64,000 nt of DNA from Neostapfia colusana (taxonomy: Eukaryota; Streptophyta; Magnoliopsida; Poales; Poaceae). The notes below the pieces were generated by a model. That model was given only the letters and a program-made list of their open reading frames with translations. It made no database searches and was not told where the DNA came from. Every line of letters starts with the position of its first letter. Position 1 is the stretch's first letter. Location of the stretch: NCBI GenBank assembly GCA_030760725.1, contig JASWHV010000009.1, forward strand, positions 95,964,780-96,028,779, written 5' to 3'. The position numbers were made by a program, and so were the translations under genes. Below, in pieces: positions 43,546 to 54,680 of the stretch.

Positions 43546-45117
43546 CTACTTGTCGTCGCCAGCTCACTCCTCGCTATCGGTCCTTTCTTCGTCTTCATCA
43601 TCAGGCTAAGGAGGAGGAGGAGGAGGAGAGGAACCACTCGTCGTGCCAAAGTAGGCACGCTCCGATGGAGAGAGAGGAGGAAGCTTTGTGAAGTCAGATG
43701 TAGAGTCCTCTGAGATGACTGGAGATCCAATGGGCTCAATATCCAGTTTTTGGCATATTGCTTTAACATTGGCCTTCATGTATCTCATTTCTTATTTTCT
43801 TGCCTTGTTCATCTTATGAAGTTTTACGTCTGTTTTGTGGCAAGAACCAAATACAGCAGCCAAAAACTTCATAATCCCACTAGGCGACCCTTTGTGAGGA
43901 GGGGCCCTAGTCTTGGATGAAGGCCTTGCATCTTCTCGAGCTCTCTCTGGATGTTCTTCAGGTGATCCAGGTGAGGGAGCAGCTGGGAGAGTGGCTTGAG
44001 GAGGCTTCTGAGGCCTTAGAGCAGTGTGCTCCACATCCTTCACAAACTCAATTCCTGTGACTTTTTCAATCATGAACATCAAGTATGGTGCATAGCCACA
44101 GGAACGGTTTAGTGTGCAGGATATGTTCACCATGTCATTCCAAATGTAATCGAAGATATCAAATATTCTCCTCTTGCTGATTAATTTCATAAAGGTTCTC
44201 AAGTAACCTTGGACACTCCCGGCATCTCCATCCTTTGGAGCAATGGTCCTCCGGAGCACTCTGTTAAGAACAATGAAGAAGGGCTTCATGTTCTTAGTTG
44301 AGGGAGGATTGTATGGGAGTCGAGTATCATAGAGGAATTCCATCTTGTCCTTCTCCACAACACCAAGATTGTGAATCAAAATCTCATCACTGTCGGTGTC
44401 CTCAAGGTGCAGCAATCTGGCAAAGTCAGTATAGGAAATTGTGTACTTGGATCCATGAGTCATCCAAGTCACTTTGTCTTCTCTATCGTGGGCAAAGTGG
44501 CAAGTTGCATAGAACTTGGCGATGATCTCATCATTTCAGTTGTATCTGAAGGAGAGCAAGTCCTTGAGTCTGTGTCTCTCTGCACCCTCTATTACCTCCT
44601 CAAAGGCTTCAGAACTCTTCCTTTCAAAATATGTCCAGTCGATCCATTGATTGCAGACCACTGGAGTTTTCATTTGGAGGTACACCAAACTGTAGTAGTC
44701 CAAGTGAAAGTTGCTCCAAAATCTCTTGTCAGCTGCCCTTTTGGCAGTTCTATAGGCATCAACCTTCCTCAGGTTCCATGCCACGTCACTCCCCTTGCCA
44801 TTGAACTTCTCCTCCGAGGGATCCCTATTTCCCTGCCTTGGAGCTGTCATCTTAAGGGGGCCAATCAGGCCGGAAGCAAGCCCCTTTCTCTTGCCCTTGG
44901 TTTGGCGTTGAGCCGCCGAGCTAGAATCAGCCATATTTGCTCTTGAAGCTGGTCTCTAGATTGTAATCTTTTGGCGAACCCTAGGTGGGGTGAGCGACTG
45001 CTCGGCAGCACGATCTTGTCTCCTTTTGGAGCGAGACTCCGGAATATGCGACATCACATCTTGATCTTGATCCATCTCGGCTTCAAACTCGGAGAGATTC
45101 TCATTCGATCCCGACAT
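43546..45117 (-). pseudogene. Element E: extra reading frame in the envelope-like position (five in-frame stops)
   Basis: 524 codons in one frame from ATG at 45117 to TAG at 43546, interrupted by TAG (codon 54), TGA (44538-44536), TAA (43794-43792) and two more near the end. The central part has NDEIIAKFYATCHFAHD, VTWMTHGSKYTISYTDFARLL, a pattern common in grass element proteins annotated as putative plant transposon protein. The C-terminal part is Pro/Ser-rich and ends acidic. I see no signal peptide or transmembrane segment, so an envelope role is not supported. It could be a captured host gene. The single preserved frame over 1.57 kb with only point stops suggests recent decay. Confidence 0.7.
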
Positions 45118-46031
45118 GATTTCTGACAAGGAAGATATAAAGGATATGAATAATCGAGGATGACAAGGGATTGCATTGAATTGACATAAACTAAGATTCT
45201 GATAAGGGCATACCGGACTAGTCCGTTGTTCAGGGTCGGACTAGTCCGGAGTACCGGACTTGTCCGCCCTAAGAATGGACTAGTCCGTTATGTGGCTGCT
45301 CAAACTCTAACTTGTCAAAATTTGAGGTTATTCAATGCAAATATGATCTAGGTGATATGGAATACATCAATAAAGCATGTATTGACTGGAGGAGCTAAGC
45401 TAATTGATACAAAACAAGGAAAATTGAAGGTTCTAGGGTTTGGAGAGAAGTTTACCAAATCCTTTAATTCGAGGCATTGAAGGAGTTCTTGATGCGGACT
45501 AGTCCGGGGTCTTCGAGCCCTTTGCAGTGGAGATCGATTCCCATGGAGATTTTGGGTGGTTTTGATGGAGAAATCGCAAATCCGCCTTGGGAGCACTTGA
45601 GTGAGGAGACAGAACGTGGGAGGGGTTGTGGGAATGAAGGAGATTAGGTCTGAGCCGGCCCTAGGGTTGTGGAGTCGAAATATTGGACTAGTCCGTGGTT
45701 GTCCGGACTAGTCCGGACTAGCGGACCAAGTGCGGACTAGTGTGCAAGTGCGGAGTAGTCCAGGGTGACCACGGACTAGTCCGTGGTCCCTTGTACAGAA
45801 AAGTACAAAACACTTATATATATATGTATTCAATGGTTCCTAATAAGGAATAGGGGACAAAGACACACAGATATTCTTGAAGAATATGATCAGTTAACAT
45901 ACAACAATCAAGCTATGACCGTAATTCATCAAGATCAAGTAACTAACATAGTTTTAGGAGAAAAATAGAGAGAGATGATTTTTCAACACAATTAACATGA
46001 TTTTGAGGATGACATACAGGTATGCAAGTTT
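45118..46031 (-). promoter_or_regulatory. Element E: palindrome-rich spacer upstream of the extra reading frame
   Basis: Noncoding stretch between RNase H and the extra frame. It holds seven exact GGACTAGTCC palindromes between 45215 and 45782, the same motif that clusters before the LTR TATA box. This raises the possibility of an internal promoter for the extra frame. A weak TTTATATC lies at about 45132-45140. Function is inference. Confidence 0.5.
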
Positions 46032-47896
46032 TCAAGCCACGTTCCGAGCATCAAGGATATTTAGTTCATTTCGTAGCTCACAAAAGCGTTTTTCATCAAG
46101 TGGCTTGGTAAAGATATCGGCTAGTTGTTTTTTAGTGTTGACTTGGGAAATGGCTATGTCCCCTTTCATTGAGTGATCTCTCAAAAAATGATGCCGGATA
46201 TCTATGTGTTTGGTTCTAAAGTGCTCAACAGGGTTATGGGCAATTTTTATTGCACTCTCATTATCACAAATGAGTGGAATACGGCTCATATTGTAACCAT
46301 AATCCTTTAGAGTTTGTCGCATACAAAGGAGTTGTGCACAACAACTCCCTGCTGCAACATACTCTGTTTCGGCCATGGATAAGGCAATTGAATTTTGTTT
46401 CTTGGAGGACCAAGAAACTAAGGATCTACCAAGGAATTGGCAAGTATCGGAAGTACTTTTTCTATCTACCTTGCATCCGGCATAATCTGCATCGGAGTAT
46501 CCAATGAGATTGAATTTTGAACCTTTGGGATACCAAAGGCCTAGGTTGGGTGTATGAACTAAATATCTCAAGATCCTTTTAACTACTGTCAAATGACATT
46601 CCTTAGGATTGGCTTGAAACCTTGCACACAAACATACACTCAACATGATATCAGGCCTAGATGCACATAAATAAAGTAAGGAGCCAATCATGGAACGATA
46701 TACATTTTGATCCACACTTGGTCCGTCTTCATTGAGATCAAGTGTCCATTTGTCGCCATGGGAGTCTTTATGGGCTTTGCTTTGTCCATTCCAAACTTCT
46801 TGAAAATGTATTGAGTGTACTTTGTTTGTCCTATGAATGTCCCGTCCTTTTGTTGCTTAACTTGGAATCCCAAAAAGTACCTCAACTCTCCCATAATGGA
46901 CATCTCGAATCTATCTGTCATAATCTTACTAAATTCTTGACAAAAGGATTTGTTAGTTGAACCAAATATAATATCGTCAACATAGATTTGGCAAAAGGAG
47001 ATATCATCATCAATGTGTTTAGTAAACAAAGTGTAATCAGCTTTTCCAATCTTGAAGTCATTTTCAATCAAAAAATCGCTAAGGCACTCATACCAAGCTC
47101 TAGGAGCTTGTTTGAGGCCATAGAGAGCCTTACGCAGTTTGAACACATAGTCGGGGTACTCTTGATCTTCAAAACTGGGTGGTTGCTCCACGTACACCTA
47201 CTCCTTGATTGGTCCATTGAGAATGACGCTTTTCACGTCCATTTGATAAAGCTTGAAATCATGGTGAGTAGCATATGCAAGTAATATACGAATCGATTCA
47301 AGCCTAGCTACGGGAGCAAAAGTCTCGTTCAAATCTAAACCTTCGACTTGTGAGTACCCTTTTGCCACAAGCCGTGCCTTGTTCCTTGTTACCGCTCCAT
47401 GTTCGTCTTGCTTGTTGCGGAAGACCCATTTAGTGCCAACAACGTTGGACTTGGGTCTTTCAACAAGCTCCCACACTTCATTCCTTTTAAAGTTGTTCAA
47501 TTCTTCTTGCATCGCCATCACGCAATCCGGATCTTTTAATGCATCCTCAACCCTGTATGGTTCCAAAGAAGATACAAAAGAATAGTGTTCACAAAAATTA
47601 GCTACGGGAGATCGAGTTATTACTCCCTTTCGGATGTCACCGATTATGTTGTCGACGGGGTGATCTCTTTGGATGCTTTGGTGTACTCTTGGATGTGGCA
47701 CTTGTGGTCTTGAATCTTCATTATCATCTTCTTCTCCCCCTGGATAGTTGCCCTCATTGATGTTTTGATCTTCTTTATTTTCTTGAGGTTGATCTTGTAT
47801 GGAAGTTCCCCCTTGATCATTCTCCTCCACTTGTGGTTCATTTTCTTCATTCGCACTTGAAGGTGGCACTTGTGGTCGAACATCGCCCAATGCCAT
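46032..47896 (-). pseudogene. Element E: reverse transcriptase and RNase H
   Basis: Copia-type RT: WELVERPKSNVVGTKWVF, YSQVEGLDLNETFAPVARL, then in-frame TAG at about 47200. It continues with FKLRKALYGLKQAPRAW and the catalytic YVDDIIFGS. A shift near 46700 leads to the last part with SLLYLCASRPDI, the RNase H block (YSDADYAGCKVDRKST, AETEYVAA) and the C-terminal KQLADIFTKPL. The stop is at 46032. Confidence 0.9.
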
Positions 47897-48145
47897 TCTT
47901 CTTAATGCTTGACATGGAGCTTCTTATTGATCTAGCACACATTGATCAACTTGCTGTTCTTGAGAGCTGTTAGTTTCATCGAACACTACGTCACGTGCTA
48001 CTTCAACAAGTCCGGAGGTTTTGTTGAAGACACGATAAGCGTAGGAGTTCAAATCATAGCCAAGTTAGAAACCTTCATCGGACTTCGAAGCAAACTTCGA
48101 AGCCCTTGGCTTCTTATTTAAAATATAAAATTTTGAACCAAAAAC

Positions 48146-49167
48146 TCAAAAATATGAAATATTTTGCTTGTTACCCATGAGTAGTTCATATGAAGTTTTC
48201 CTGAGTAACCGATGAAGATATAGTCGGTTTATGGCATGACAAGCGGTGTTAACCGCTTCAGCCCAAAACCTGTCCAAAGTCTTGTATTCATCGAGCATTG
48301 TTCTCGTCATCTCAATGAGAGTTCTGTTCTTCCTTTCGGCTACTCCATTTTGTTGAGGAGTATATGGTGCTGAGAATTCGTGCTTTATCCCTTCTTCGTC
48401 TAGATACTTCTCAACTTGGGTGTTCTTGAATTCTGTCCCATTGTCACTTTGCATGTTCTTGATCTTCAATGAGAATTCGTTTTGGGCATGCTTGATGAAC
48501 TTCTTGAGGGTTCCTTGACTTTCTATCTTATCATGCAAAAAGAAAACCCACGTGAAGCATGAAAAATCATCAACAATGACTAGACCATATTTATTACCGC
48601 CGATGCTTATGTAAGCAATTGGAACAAATAGATCCATGTGGAGGAGCTCAAGTGGTCTTGTTGTAGTCATGACATTCTTCGTGGGATGGGTGTTCCTACT
48701 TGCTTCCCTTCTTGGCACGCTCTACACGACCTGTCTTTCTCAAAAACAACATCATTTAAACCTCGGATGTGATCGCCTTTGAGGAATTTTTGAAGATTCC
48801 TCATACAAACATGTGCTAGCCATCTATGCCACAGCCAACCCATGTTGGTCTTTGCAATCAAGCATGTGTCAAGTTCGGCTTTATCTTTGTTGAAGTCAAC
48901 TAGATAAAGTTTTCCCTTCAACACACCCTTGAATGCAATTGAGTTATGACTCCTTCTAAAGACAGTCACACCCTCATTAGTGAATAAGAAATTATAAACC
49001 TTGTCATAATTGAGATATGGACAAAAGGTTATAATCCAAGGAGTCAACGTGTAAAACATGAGAGAGAGTATGTTGTGATGAAATTGCAATTTTACCGGTA
49101 CCAAGCACTCTTCCTTGACTATTGTCACCAAAGCAAATGCCTTCTTTTGAATCTTCATTTTCTTCAT
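48146..49167 (-). pseudogene. Element E: integrase
   Basis: The zinc-binding start is LWHRWLAHVCMRNL with CRACQEGKQ. The core in the next frame (48718-48146) has Asp in HMDLF, Asp in QSDNGTEF and Glu in NGVAERKNRTL. A frameshift joins the two near 48690. 47897-48145 continues with interrupted C-terminal sequence (KLGYD-type region) and stops before RT. Confidence 0.85.
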
Positions 49168-49264
49168 AGTCCATGAACATTCTTCTTTCTCCGGTCATGT
49201 GATTGGTGCATCCACTCTCTAGCACCCATTTTGCTACACCGGATGAATAAGTCTGCAAAAACAA
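49004..49264 (-). pseudogene. Element E: aspartic protease with Asp-to-Glu active site
   Basis: WVLESGCTNHMTGERRMF: the copia protease motif is normally DSGCTNHMTG, so the catalytic Asp is Glu here. GKIAISSQHTLSHVLHV and DYNLLSISQL complete the domain. The frame is otherwise open. Confidence 0.8.
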
Positions 49265-49265
49265 T

Positions 49266-50315
49266 TTATGCCTTGGTCTTAGGTACCCAAGCTTGCTTGG
49301 GTCCTCTGTGGTTAGTCACAAGTGATTTGGGCACCCACACATGAGACTTGGTGTTCCCATGTTGTGGCCCAACATATTTAGCATAAACTCTTCCAAGATT
49401 ACTTTTCATAAGTACATATGAAGCATCAAAAGTTCTAAATAGAAGTTGTTGTTCATATGTGTTCACAGTGTTAAATTTATTAACATTATTAAGTTTTCTA
49501 ACATGAGAAGAGTTTCCCTTGACAAAGGCAATGCAACCCTTATTATTCTTGTGGCTTCTAGCTTTTTGGTTTTCACCATTAGAATATCCAATGCCATATT
49601 TGACATTAGGAGGTCTTTTGACCGGGTATGCACTGCGTGCATACTTGATCTTCTCCTTGTCAAATATGCCACTTTGAGAAGATTGCTTGTCCATTGTCAA
49701 GTTTGGCTTTTTCTTCAAGTTAGTGTCACTTTTGGCACAGGCACAAGTAATACTAGTTTCAGATTTTATATGTTAAGAAGGTGAGCTTGAAGTGGATGAA
49801 GAACCATTTTGCTTGAGTGACTCAACATGTACCTCAAGGATCTCGTTAACTTTGGTTAAGTTAGCAAGTTCATCCTTGATGATGGTGTTTGAGTCTTTTA
49901 ACTTCAAGCAAGCTTCCTTGCTTGAAGCTAACTCAAGTTCTTGTGATTTATTTTGTCCCTTTTCAAGTTCAAGAAGCTTTTCAATCTCAAGATATTCCTC
50001 CTTTTGGGAGATGATCATATCTTCCTGACGATTGACTAACTTCTCCATATCGACAAGCTTATCAAATAGAAATTTTATCTTAGAAGTTGTCTTTTTGTCT
50101 AAACCCCTAAGCATATATTCATTTTCATCACTGCTATCATCCTCACTAGAATTATCACTGTCACTAGTAAAAGAATGCGAGAAGGAAGAGTTAGTTGTTA
50201 CATTTCTTTTACCTTCCTTTGCCATTAGACAAGTGTTGTCGGTGTCCTTCCATGCGCCCATGGTTGGGAAGAGAGTGGATTTCTTGGTAGTCTTCTTTAT
50301 GGCTTTGGTGGCCAT
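49266..50315 (-). pseudogene. Element E: gag-protease spacer with coiled coil
   Basis: 50315-49773 encodes a Ser/Asp-rich stretch and a long heptad region (FDKLVDMEKLVNRQEDMI, LELEKGQNKSQELELASSKE). 49718-49266 is Lys/Asn-rich and leads to WVPKTKA before the protease. Such a spacer is usual in the SIRE/Maximus lineage. Confidence 0.7.
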
Positions 50316-50357
50316 CTCCTCTTCTTCTTCGGATGAGGATTCATCATTGGAGTCCCA

Positions 50358-51637
50358 CTATTTCCCTACATGCGCTTGGCCATATTGCTTCTTTTTCTTC
50401 AACATTTTCTTTGGTTGAGGCTTGTTGTCTTTAGTGTTCTTCTTGTTTTCTTCATATGGACAATCTACTATGAAGTGATCATATTCTCCGCGGTTATAGC
50501 ACGACCGTCTTATCTTGGGTCTTTGTTTGTCCCTTTGTCTTACTTCGTTTGAGTTGTTACCCTTTCTTCTTCTCATCATTTTCTTGAACTTCTTCATGAA
50601 CAAGATCATGTCTTCTTCATCGATATCACTACTTTCATCATCACTGTCGTCTTCTCCATGAGCTTCTCGGGCTTCTTTTGATACGGTTTACAAGTTGATT
50701 TCAAAGCAACTCCTTTCTTCTTTGCCGAGGTGAGATCGACAATTTCCTTGACATGCTTGGCTTGCTTCTCCATCATTTCAAAGTCGATGATCTTGCCAAG
50801 AAGTTTGTCTAGGGTCATTTGCCGGTAGCCGGGGCTTTCTCCAATCATAGAGCAAAGAGTCACGTTGTGAGGCATGAATGCTCTGAGAATCAACTTCACG
50901 ACCTCATGATCATTCCACTTTATGCTGCCATAAGCTCGGACTTTGTTGATAAGATTCTTCAGTCGATTGTACATATCTTGTGGTGATTCATCTTCTTCTA
51001 TCGTGAATCTTCCCAATTCACCTTCAATCATTTCTATCTTGGCTTCGCGTACATGACGGTCACCTTCATGTGCGGTTGGTAGTGTGTCCCATATCTCCTT
51101 GGCAATTTCGAGTCCGTCCACCTTGGTGAACTCGTCTCGGCTCAGTGATGATGTGATCACAGCTGCAGCTTGAGCATTCCGATGAACGGCTTGTTCTTGG
51201 CTTGGAGTCAGCTCTTCATCATTATCCGGGATATCTATTCCTGTACACACTATATGCTACAAACTTGGGTTAAGAGATATAAGGTGCATTTTGATGTTTT
51301 GTCTCCACATTGAATAGTCATTGCCATCAAAGTAAGGTGCTTTCCCTATAGGAATTGATAAGTAATGGCTATTGTTAGAATTCAAATGCTCATAGTCAAA
51401 AGGATATCGGGAGTAGTCTGTGTGACTACCCCCTTTCTTCTTTTTTTCATCATCAATCTTCTTCTTACCTTTTGGGGAGAGTGCCTTCTTCCGTAGAAGA
51501 GCCTTGAGTTGGAGCACCTCCTCCTCATCGTCCTCACTGTCTTGAATGGCGTCGAGTAGCTTCTTTAGTTTTTGAGTCCTTTCATCATCACCCTTTTCAT
51601 CGCCGATCTTCTTGTGTACGTCCTTGATGTCCGACAT
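50358..51637 (-). pseudogene. Element E: gag with zinc knuckle
   Basis: Starts MSDIKDVHKKIGDEKGDD at 51637. It has YFDGNDYSMWRQNIKMHL, then a break near 51257. The UBN2-type gag domain follows: KEIWDTLPTAHEGDRHV, EDESPQDMYNRLKNLINKV. Another break near 50610 is followed by the knuckle CYNRGEYDHFIVDC, in which the second Cys is Arg. Confidence 0.85.
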
Positions 51638-51674
51638 CGTCTCTTCGAGCGGTGAGTCTCTTTTGAAGAGTTTG

Positions 51675-51686
51675 GCTCTGATACCA
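51675..51686 (-). promoter_or_regulatory. Element E: primer binding site
   Basis: Complement of TGGTATCAGAGC, two bases inside the 5' LTR. Confidence 0.9.
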
Positions 51687-51688
51687 AT

Positions 51689-53014
51689 TGAATGTAGCCT
51701 AGAGGGGGTGAATAGGCTTTTCGATTTTGTTAATCCCTGAAACACTTAACAGATTTGTCAAATACAGGGAAATCGGACTAGTCCGGTAGAGTGCGGACTC
51801 GTCCGTTTTCTACTCAGAGAAAAATCGGACTAGTCCGGTACTGTGCGGACTAGTCCGGTATGCGTGGACTAGAGAGATCAAGGTTGATCAATATTTTCAC
51901 TTCTAGTACCCTATGCAGCGGAAATTAATTGATAGCTTAGATGTATTACAACAGTGAAACAATGAATTACAGAGATCAAATTTGATTTCATTGCTTCAAC
52001 ATGAATTTCACAAGATTAATTAAACACTAGAATTTGATTAACAATAGATGAACACGAGTAAGAGACAAGATTTTATCCTGAGGTTTGATTCCACGAAGGA
52101 AATCTACGTCCCCGTTGAGGAGTCCACTAAGGACCGGGTCTTCACCAACCCTACCCTCGTTGAATCGCCACGTTGGTCGATTCTCTTCCACTAATCACAA
52201 AGGGCAAATAAACCGTTCAAGGGGCCTTCCCACAAGTTGAGGGCTCCCCAAGAACTACAGTGAATGAACACAACCAAACACACTCAACAGATGAACAATA
52301 ATTGAACAAGAGTGTGTGAGAGATCAAACCCAAGAGCTCAAGTTGTGTAGAACAAGTCTCTCCTTTTACCAATTGCTAATCCCCAAAGATTTGATCCTTT
52401 TTGGGTCAGAATGTGTGGAGAGATGTGAATTTTGGGCTCTTGGGAGGTGTGACGGCGCAGGGGTTCAGGTTTTTCCGTTGGTACGGCCGTACACCTCATT
52501 TTATACTGGGGTTTCCAAACGTTACATTAGGGTTTGCGATGTCCGGACTAGTCCGTGGTGGACTCCGGACTAGTCTGGTGTGCGGCGTGTAGAAAATCCT
52601 AAGTGTTGTGAGATATTGGACTAGTCCGTAAGAGTGCGGACAAGTCCAATGTCTACTCAGAGATATATCGAACTAGTCTGGTCCATATCGGACTAGTCCA
52701 TTTTCTAGTCAGAGAGAAAATCGGATTAGTCGAGTTGATATCGGACTAGTCCGCACATGCTGATTTTTGTGCAGTTAGTGTGATTTCGTTCACTTGACCT
52801 CTTGTGGTGTGTTTCTCCAACACACTTTATACTAAGTAATCTAATCTTTTCAGCTCCTGAGCTCTTATCAATTTGGATCCTTCTTCTCCTTTCTTTTAGC
52901 CCTTTCTTCCTAATTTCTTTAAGAACCTACGCCCATCTCAACAATTTTATTAGGGTCTCATTTGTTTGTCATAAATCAACCAAAACCCACAAGGGATGCC
53001 TAGATGCACATTCA
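51689..53014 (-). repeat. Element E: 5' LTR (1326 bp)
   Basis: Begins (minus strand) at 53014. The TATA box TATAAAAT is at 52505-52498. Seven exact GGACTAGTCC palindromes: four at 52545-52752, upstream of the TATA box, and three at 51775-51856 near the LTR end. Confidence 0.9.
52545..52752 (-). promoter_or_regulatory. Element E: GGACTAGTCC palindrome cluster upstream of the LTR TATA box
   Basis: Four exact 10-bp palindromes and several one-base variants within 210 bp, starting about 40 bp upstream of the TATA box. The spacing suggests sites for a dimeric DNA-binding protein; no factor is known to me. Confidence 0.5.
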
Positions 53015-53019
53015 TTGGT

Positions 53020-53044
53020 TCTATTTTTGGAACCCGGTGTCACA
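53020..53044 (+). repeat. Element D: 3' LTR tail after E
   Basis: TCTATTTTTGGAACCC then GGTGTCACA matches the end of the D 5' LTR (32973-32997). Confidence 0.9.
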
Positions 53045-53695
53045 TTGTGAGTCCGTTGAAGCTTCTGTTTCAATGACAGGTGGGTCCCCTTTCTAATTTT
53101 CGTCCAAAAAAATTAAATTTTCACTTTTGCACAATATTTGGGACCATCCTGCCCCTCACACTTTGATCAAACCACTGAATCACCATTTTAGGTTTGAATG
53201 ATTCAAAGTGAAGGATTGGTTTGAATGAATTTCCTTCAAATGGCAAATCTGAAATTCAAATTCAGTTTGAATTTGCTACAAGTAGCTCATGTCAAGATCG
53301 ATCCCAAATGGGATGAAATTTGGTGGATGAGCTCATAAAAAGGTGCTAAGTATGAATATGAATCCCTCTTTTGAATTCATGTGATGGAAGTAGTTTTAAA
53401 TTGAATTTAAGTTCAAACTATCCATTTTAATGATTGTATCCAAAAGTAACTCCAAAAGGTTCGGATTTGCATGAAAATTGGCATGAGAATTCCTAAGAAA
53501 GTTTAGGAGGTAAATGTGAGCTCAGCCCCTCATTCCTACATGTGAGAAATCCCTCTTTTGGATTTTTGTGGATTCATCTTCTAATCATCTATTGACGGTG
53601 GTTACTTGCTCTTCAAACGTGTTGATGTGTTTACCACAATTGAGCTGTGGTATGTGTGATGAAGAAAACTTTCAGCAAGTGAAAAACTTGGGCCA
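53045..53695 (-). repeat. Start of a long LTR (third family), minus strand, cut by D
   Basis: Reading the minus strand from 53695 it begins TGTAATGGCCC. It aligns with the first ~650 bp of the F LTR at 58455 (shared blocks near 53280-53420 and 58735-58880, inverted). It stops where element D begins at 53044, so D probably inserted into this LTR. Confidence 0.7.
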
Positions 53696-54680
53696 TTACA
53701 GTTGTGCAAGACGATACTTATCTTCATTATAAGGCCAAAAAGAGAAAAAGAAGTATACTGCAGGAGGATACAACTGAGTTTCCTCAAGGGTACAGGGTAG
53801 GGTATTATTTACCATCTGGTCAGGAAGTGCAATCAGTGGTGCAACCCCCACAGCAACAACAAACGTTAATAACTTGTGCACCTCCACCTCAGCAGAGGGC
53901 ACAAATATATCCTTATTCTCAGCAGCAGCAACAAAAGACTGTTCGTGCAGCCCTACTGCAACCAGTTATGCAAGAATTGCATCCACTCCAGTTCAGGGGA
54001 AAGCAGAGGGTTTAACATTGCACGAGATGACCATAAAGCCCAACAGATCCATAGCCGAATGTGGTCTCATCCAGATTCTGATCAGCACCGTGATTATTCA
54101 AATAAAGCTTTCTGAAAAATGGGCAGCGCTAATTATGCTGCAATTGAGGATATACCGTAAGGAGAACCCGTTTACGTGGGCATGTTCACTTTACAGGAAC
54201 ATCCAACCTTCATTCTATTCGATTATTGTGCCACGCACAATATCATCAGCAAAGACTTTGTGCTAAAGCATCATCTTCCATTCAGCACGGTCAAGCATCC
54301 ATTTCATATCAACTCACCCGGAGGTAGAATTTAAACTGATAAAGTTGTCTCCCAAGCACCTTTATGCACGGGTAGAAAGATTTATCCTGCAAGTCTCATC
54401 ATCTTGGAGGATCAACATATTGACTTTATATTGGGAATGTCATGGTTGACAAGTTATGGCGCTGTTTTCGATATCAGTTCATGGACTGTTCAACTAAATT
54501 CTGAAGTTCATGGCAGCAACACTTTGAGTCTTATGGATCCATCACAACAAGTTGCTGCAGTGTATCATGTAGAAGCTACTAAGATTGATGATATTCCAGT
54601 GGTATGTGAATATCTAGACGTGTTTCCCGATGATTTACTGGGCATGCTGCCCGAACATTGAGGGGGGCCAGACACCAGTT
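53696..54680 (+). pseudogene. Gag-protease relic between two antisense LTR pieces
   Basis: Plus-strand frames 53704-54015 (Gln-rich gag tail) and 54404-54661 (EDQHIDFILGMSWLTSYG, then IDDIPVVCEYLDVFPDDL) with degraded sequence between. The protease site reads FDYCATHN instead of FDSGATHS, near 54219. No RT follows; the frame ends near a LTR end. The minus strand at about 54662-54680 has a TGGTGTCTGG that may be a decayed primer site. The orientation is opposite to the flanking LTR pieces. Confidence 0.7.

Larger units (their letters stand above)
41799..53014 (-). mobile_element. Element E: Ty1/copia, SIRE/Maximus-like, complete with target duplication
   Basis: Ends TGAATGTAGCC and ACATTCA, flanked by TTGGT (41794-41798 and 53015-53019). 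The empty site is visible in the D 5' LTR. On the minus strand: 5' LTR 53014-51689, primer site, gag, protease, integrase, RT, RNase H (the copia order). A long extra reading frame (45117-43546) then follows, and the 3' LTR 43104-41799. An extra 3' frame and about 11 kb length are typical of the SIRE/Maximus lineage. Several stops and one changed protease residue show that it is inactive. Confidence 0.95.
1722..53044 (+). mobile_element. Element D: Ty3/gypsy chromovirus, split by two large insertions
   Basis: Order: 5' LTR (1722-3194, continued at 32318-32997), primer binding site, ORF0, gag, protease, RT, RNase H, integrase, chromodomain-like tail, polypurine tract, 3' LTR (39127-41798, continued at 53020-53044). 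The two LTR copies match over their shared length, which shows exactly where the CACTA element and E landed. The first ~570 bp of the 5' LTR are not seen; X occupies their place, so X may be nested in this LTR with the missing part left of the window. Long LTRs, the Met primer site and a chromodomain-like C-terminus suggest the Tekay/Del lineage. All coding parts are broken. The 5 bp after the 3' LTR are TTGTG, but the partner duplication is outside the window. Confidence 0.85.

Noticed and set aside
43546..45117. Independent host gene next to the copia element
   Set aside because: It lies between RNase H and the 3' LTR of E, inside the TTGGT duplications, on the element's own strand.
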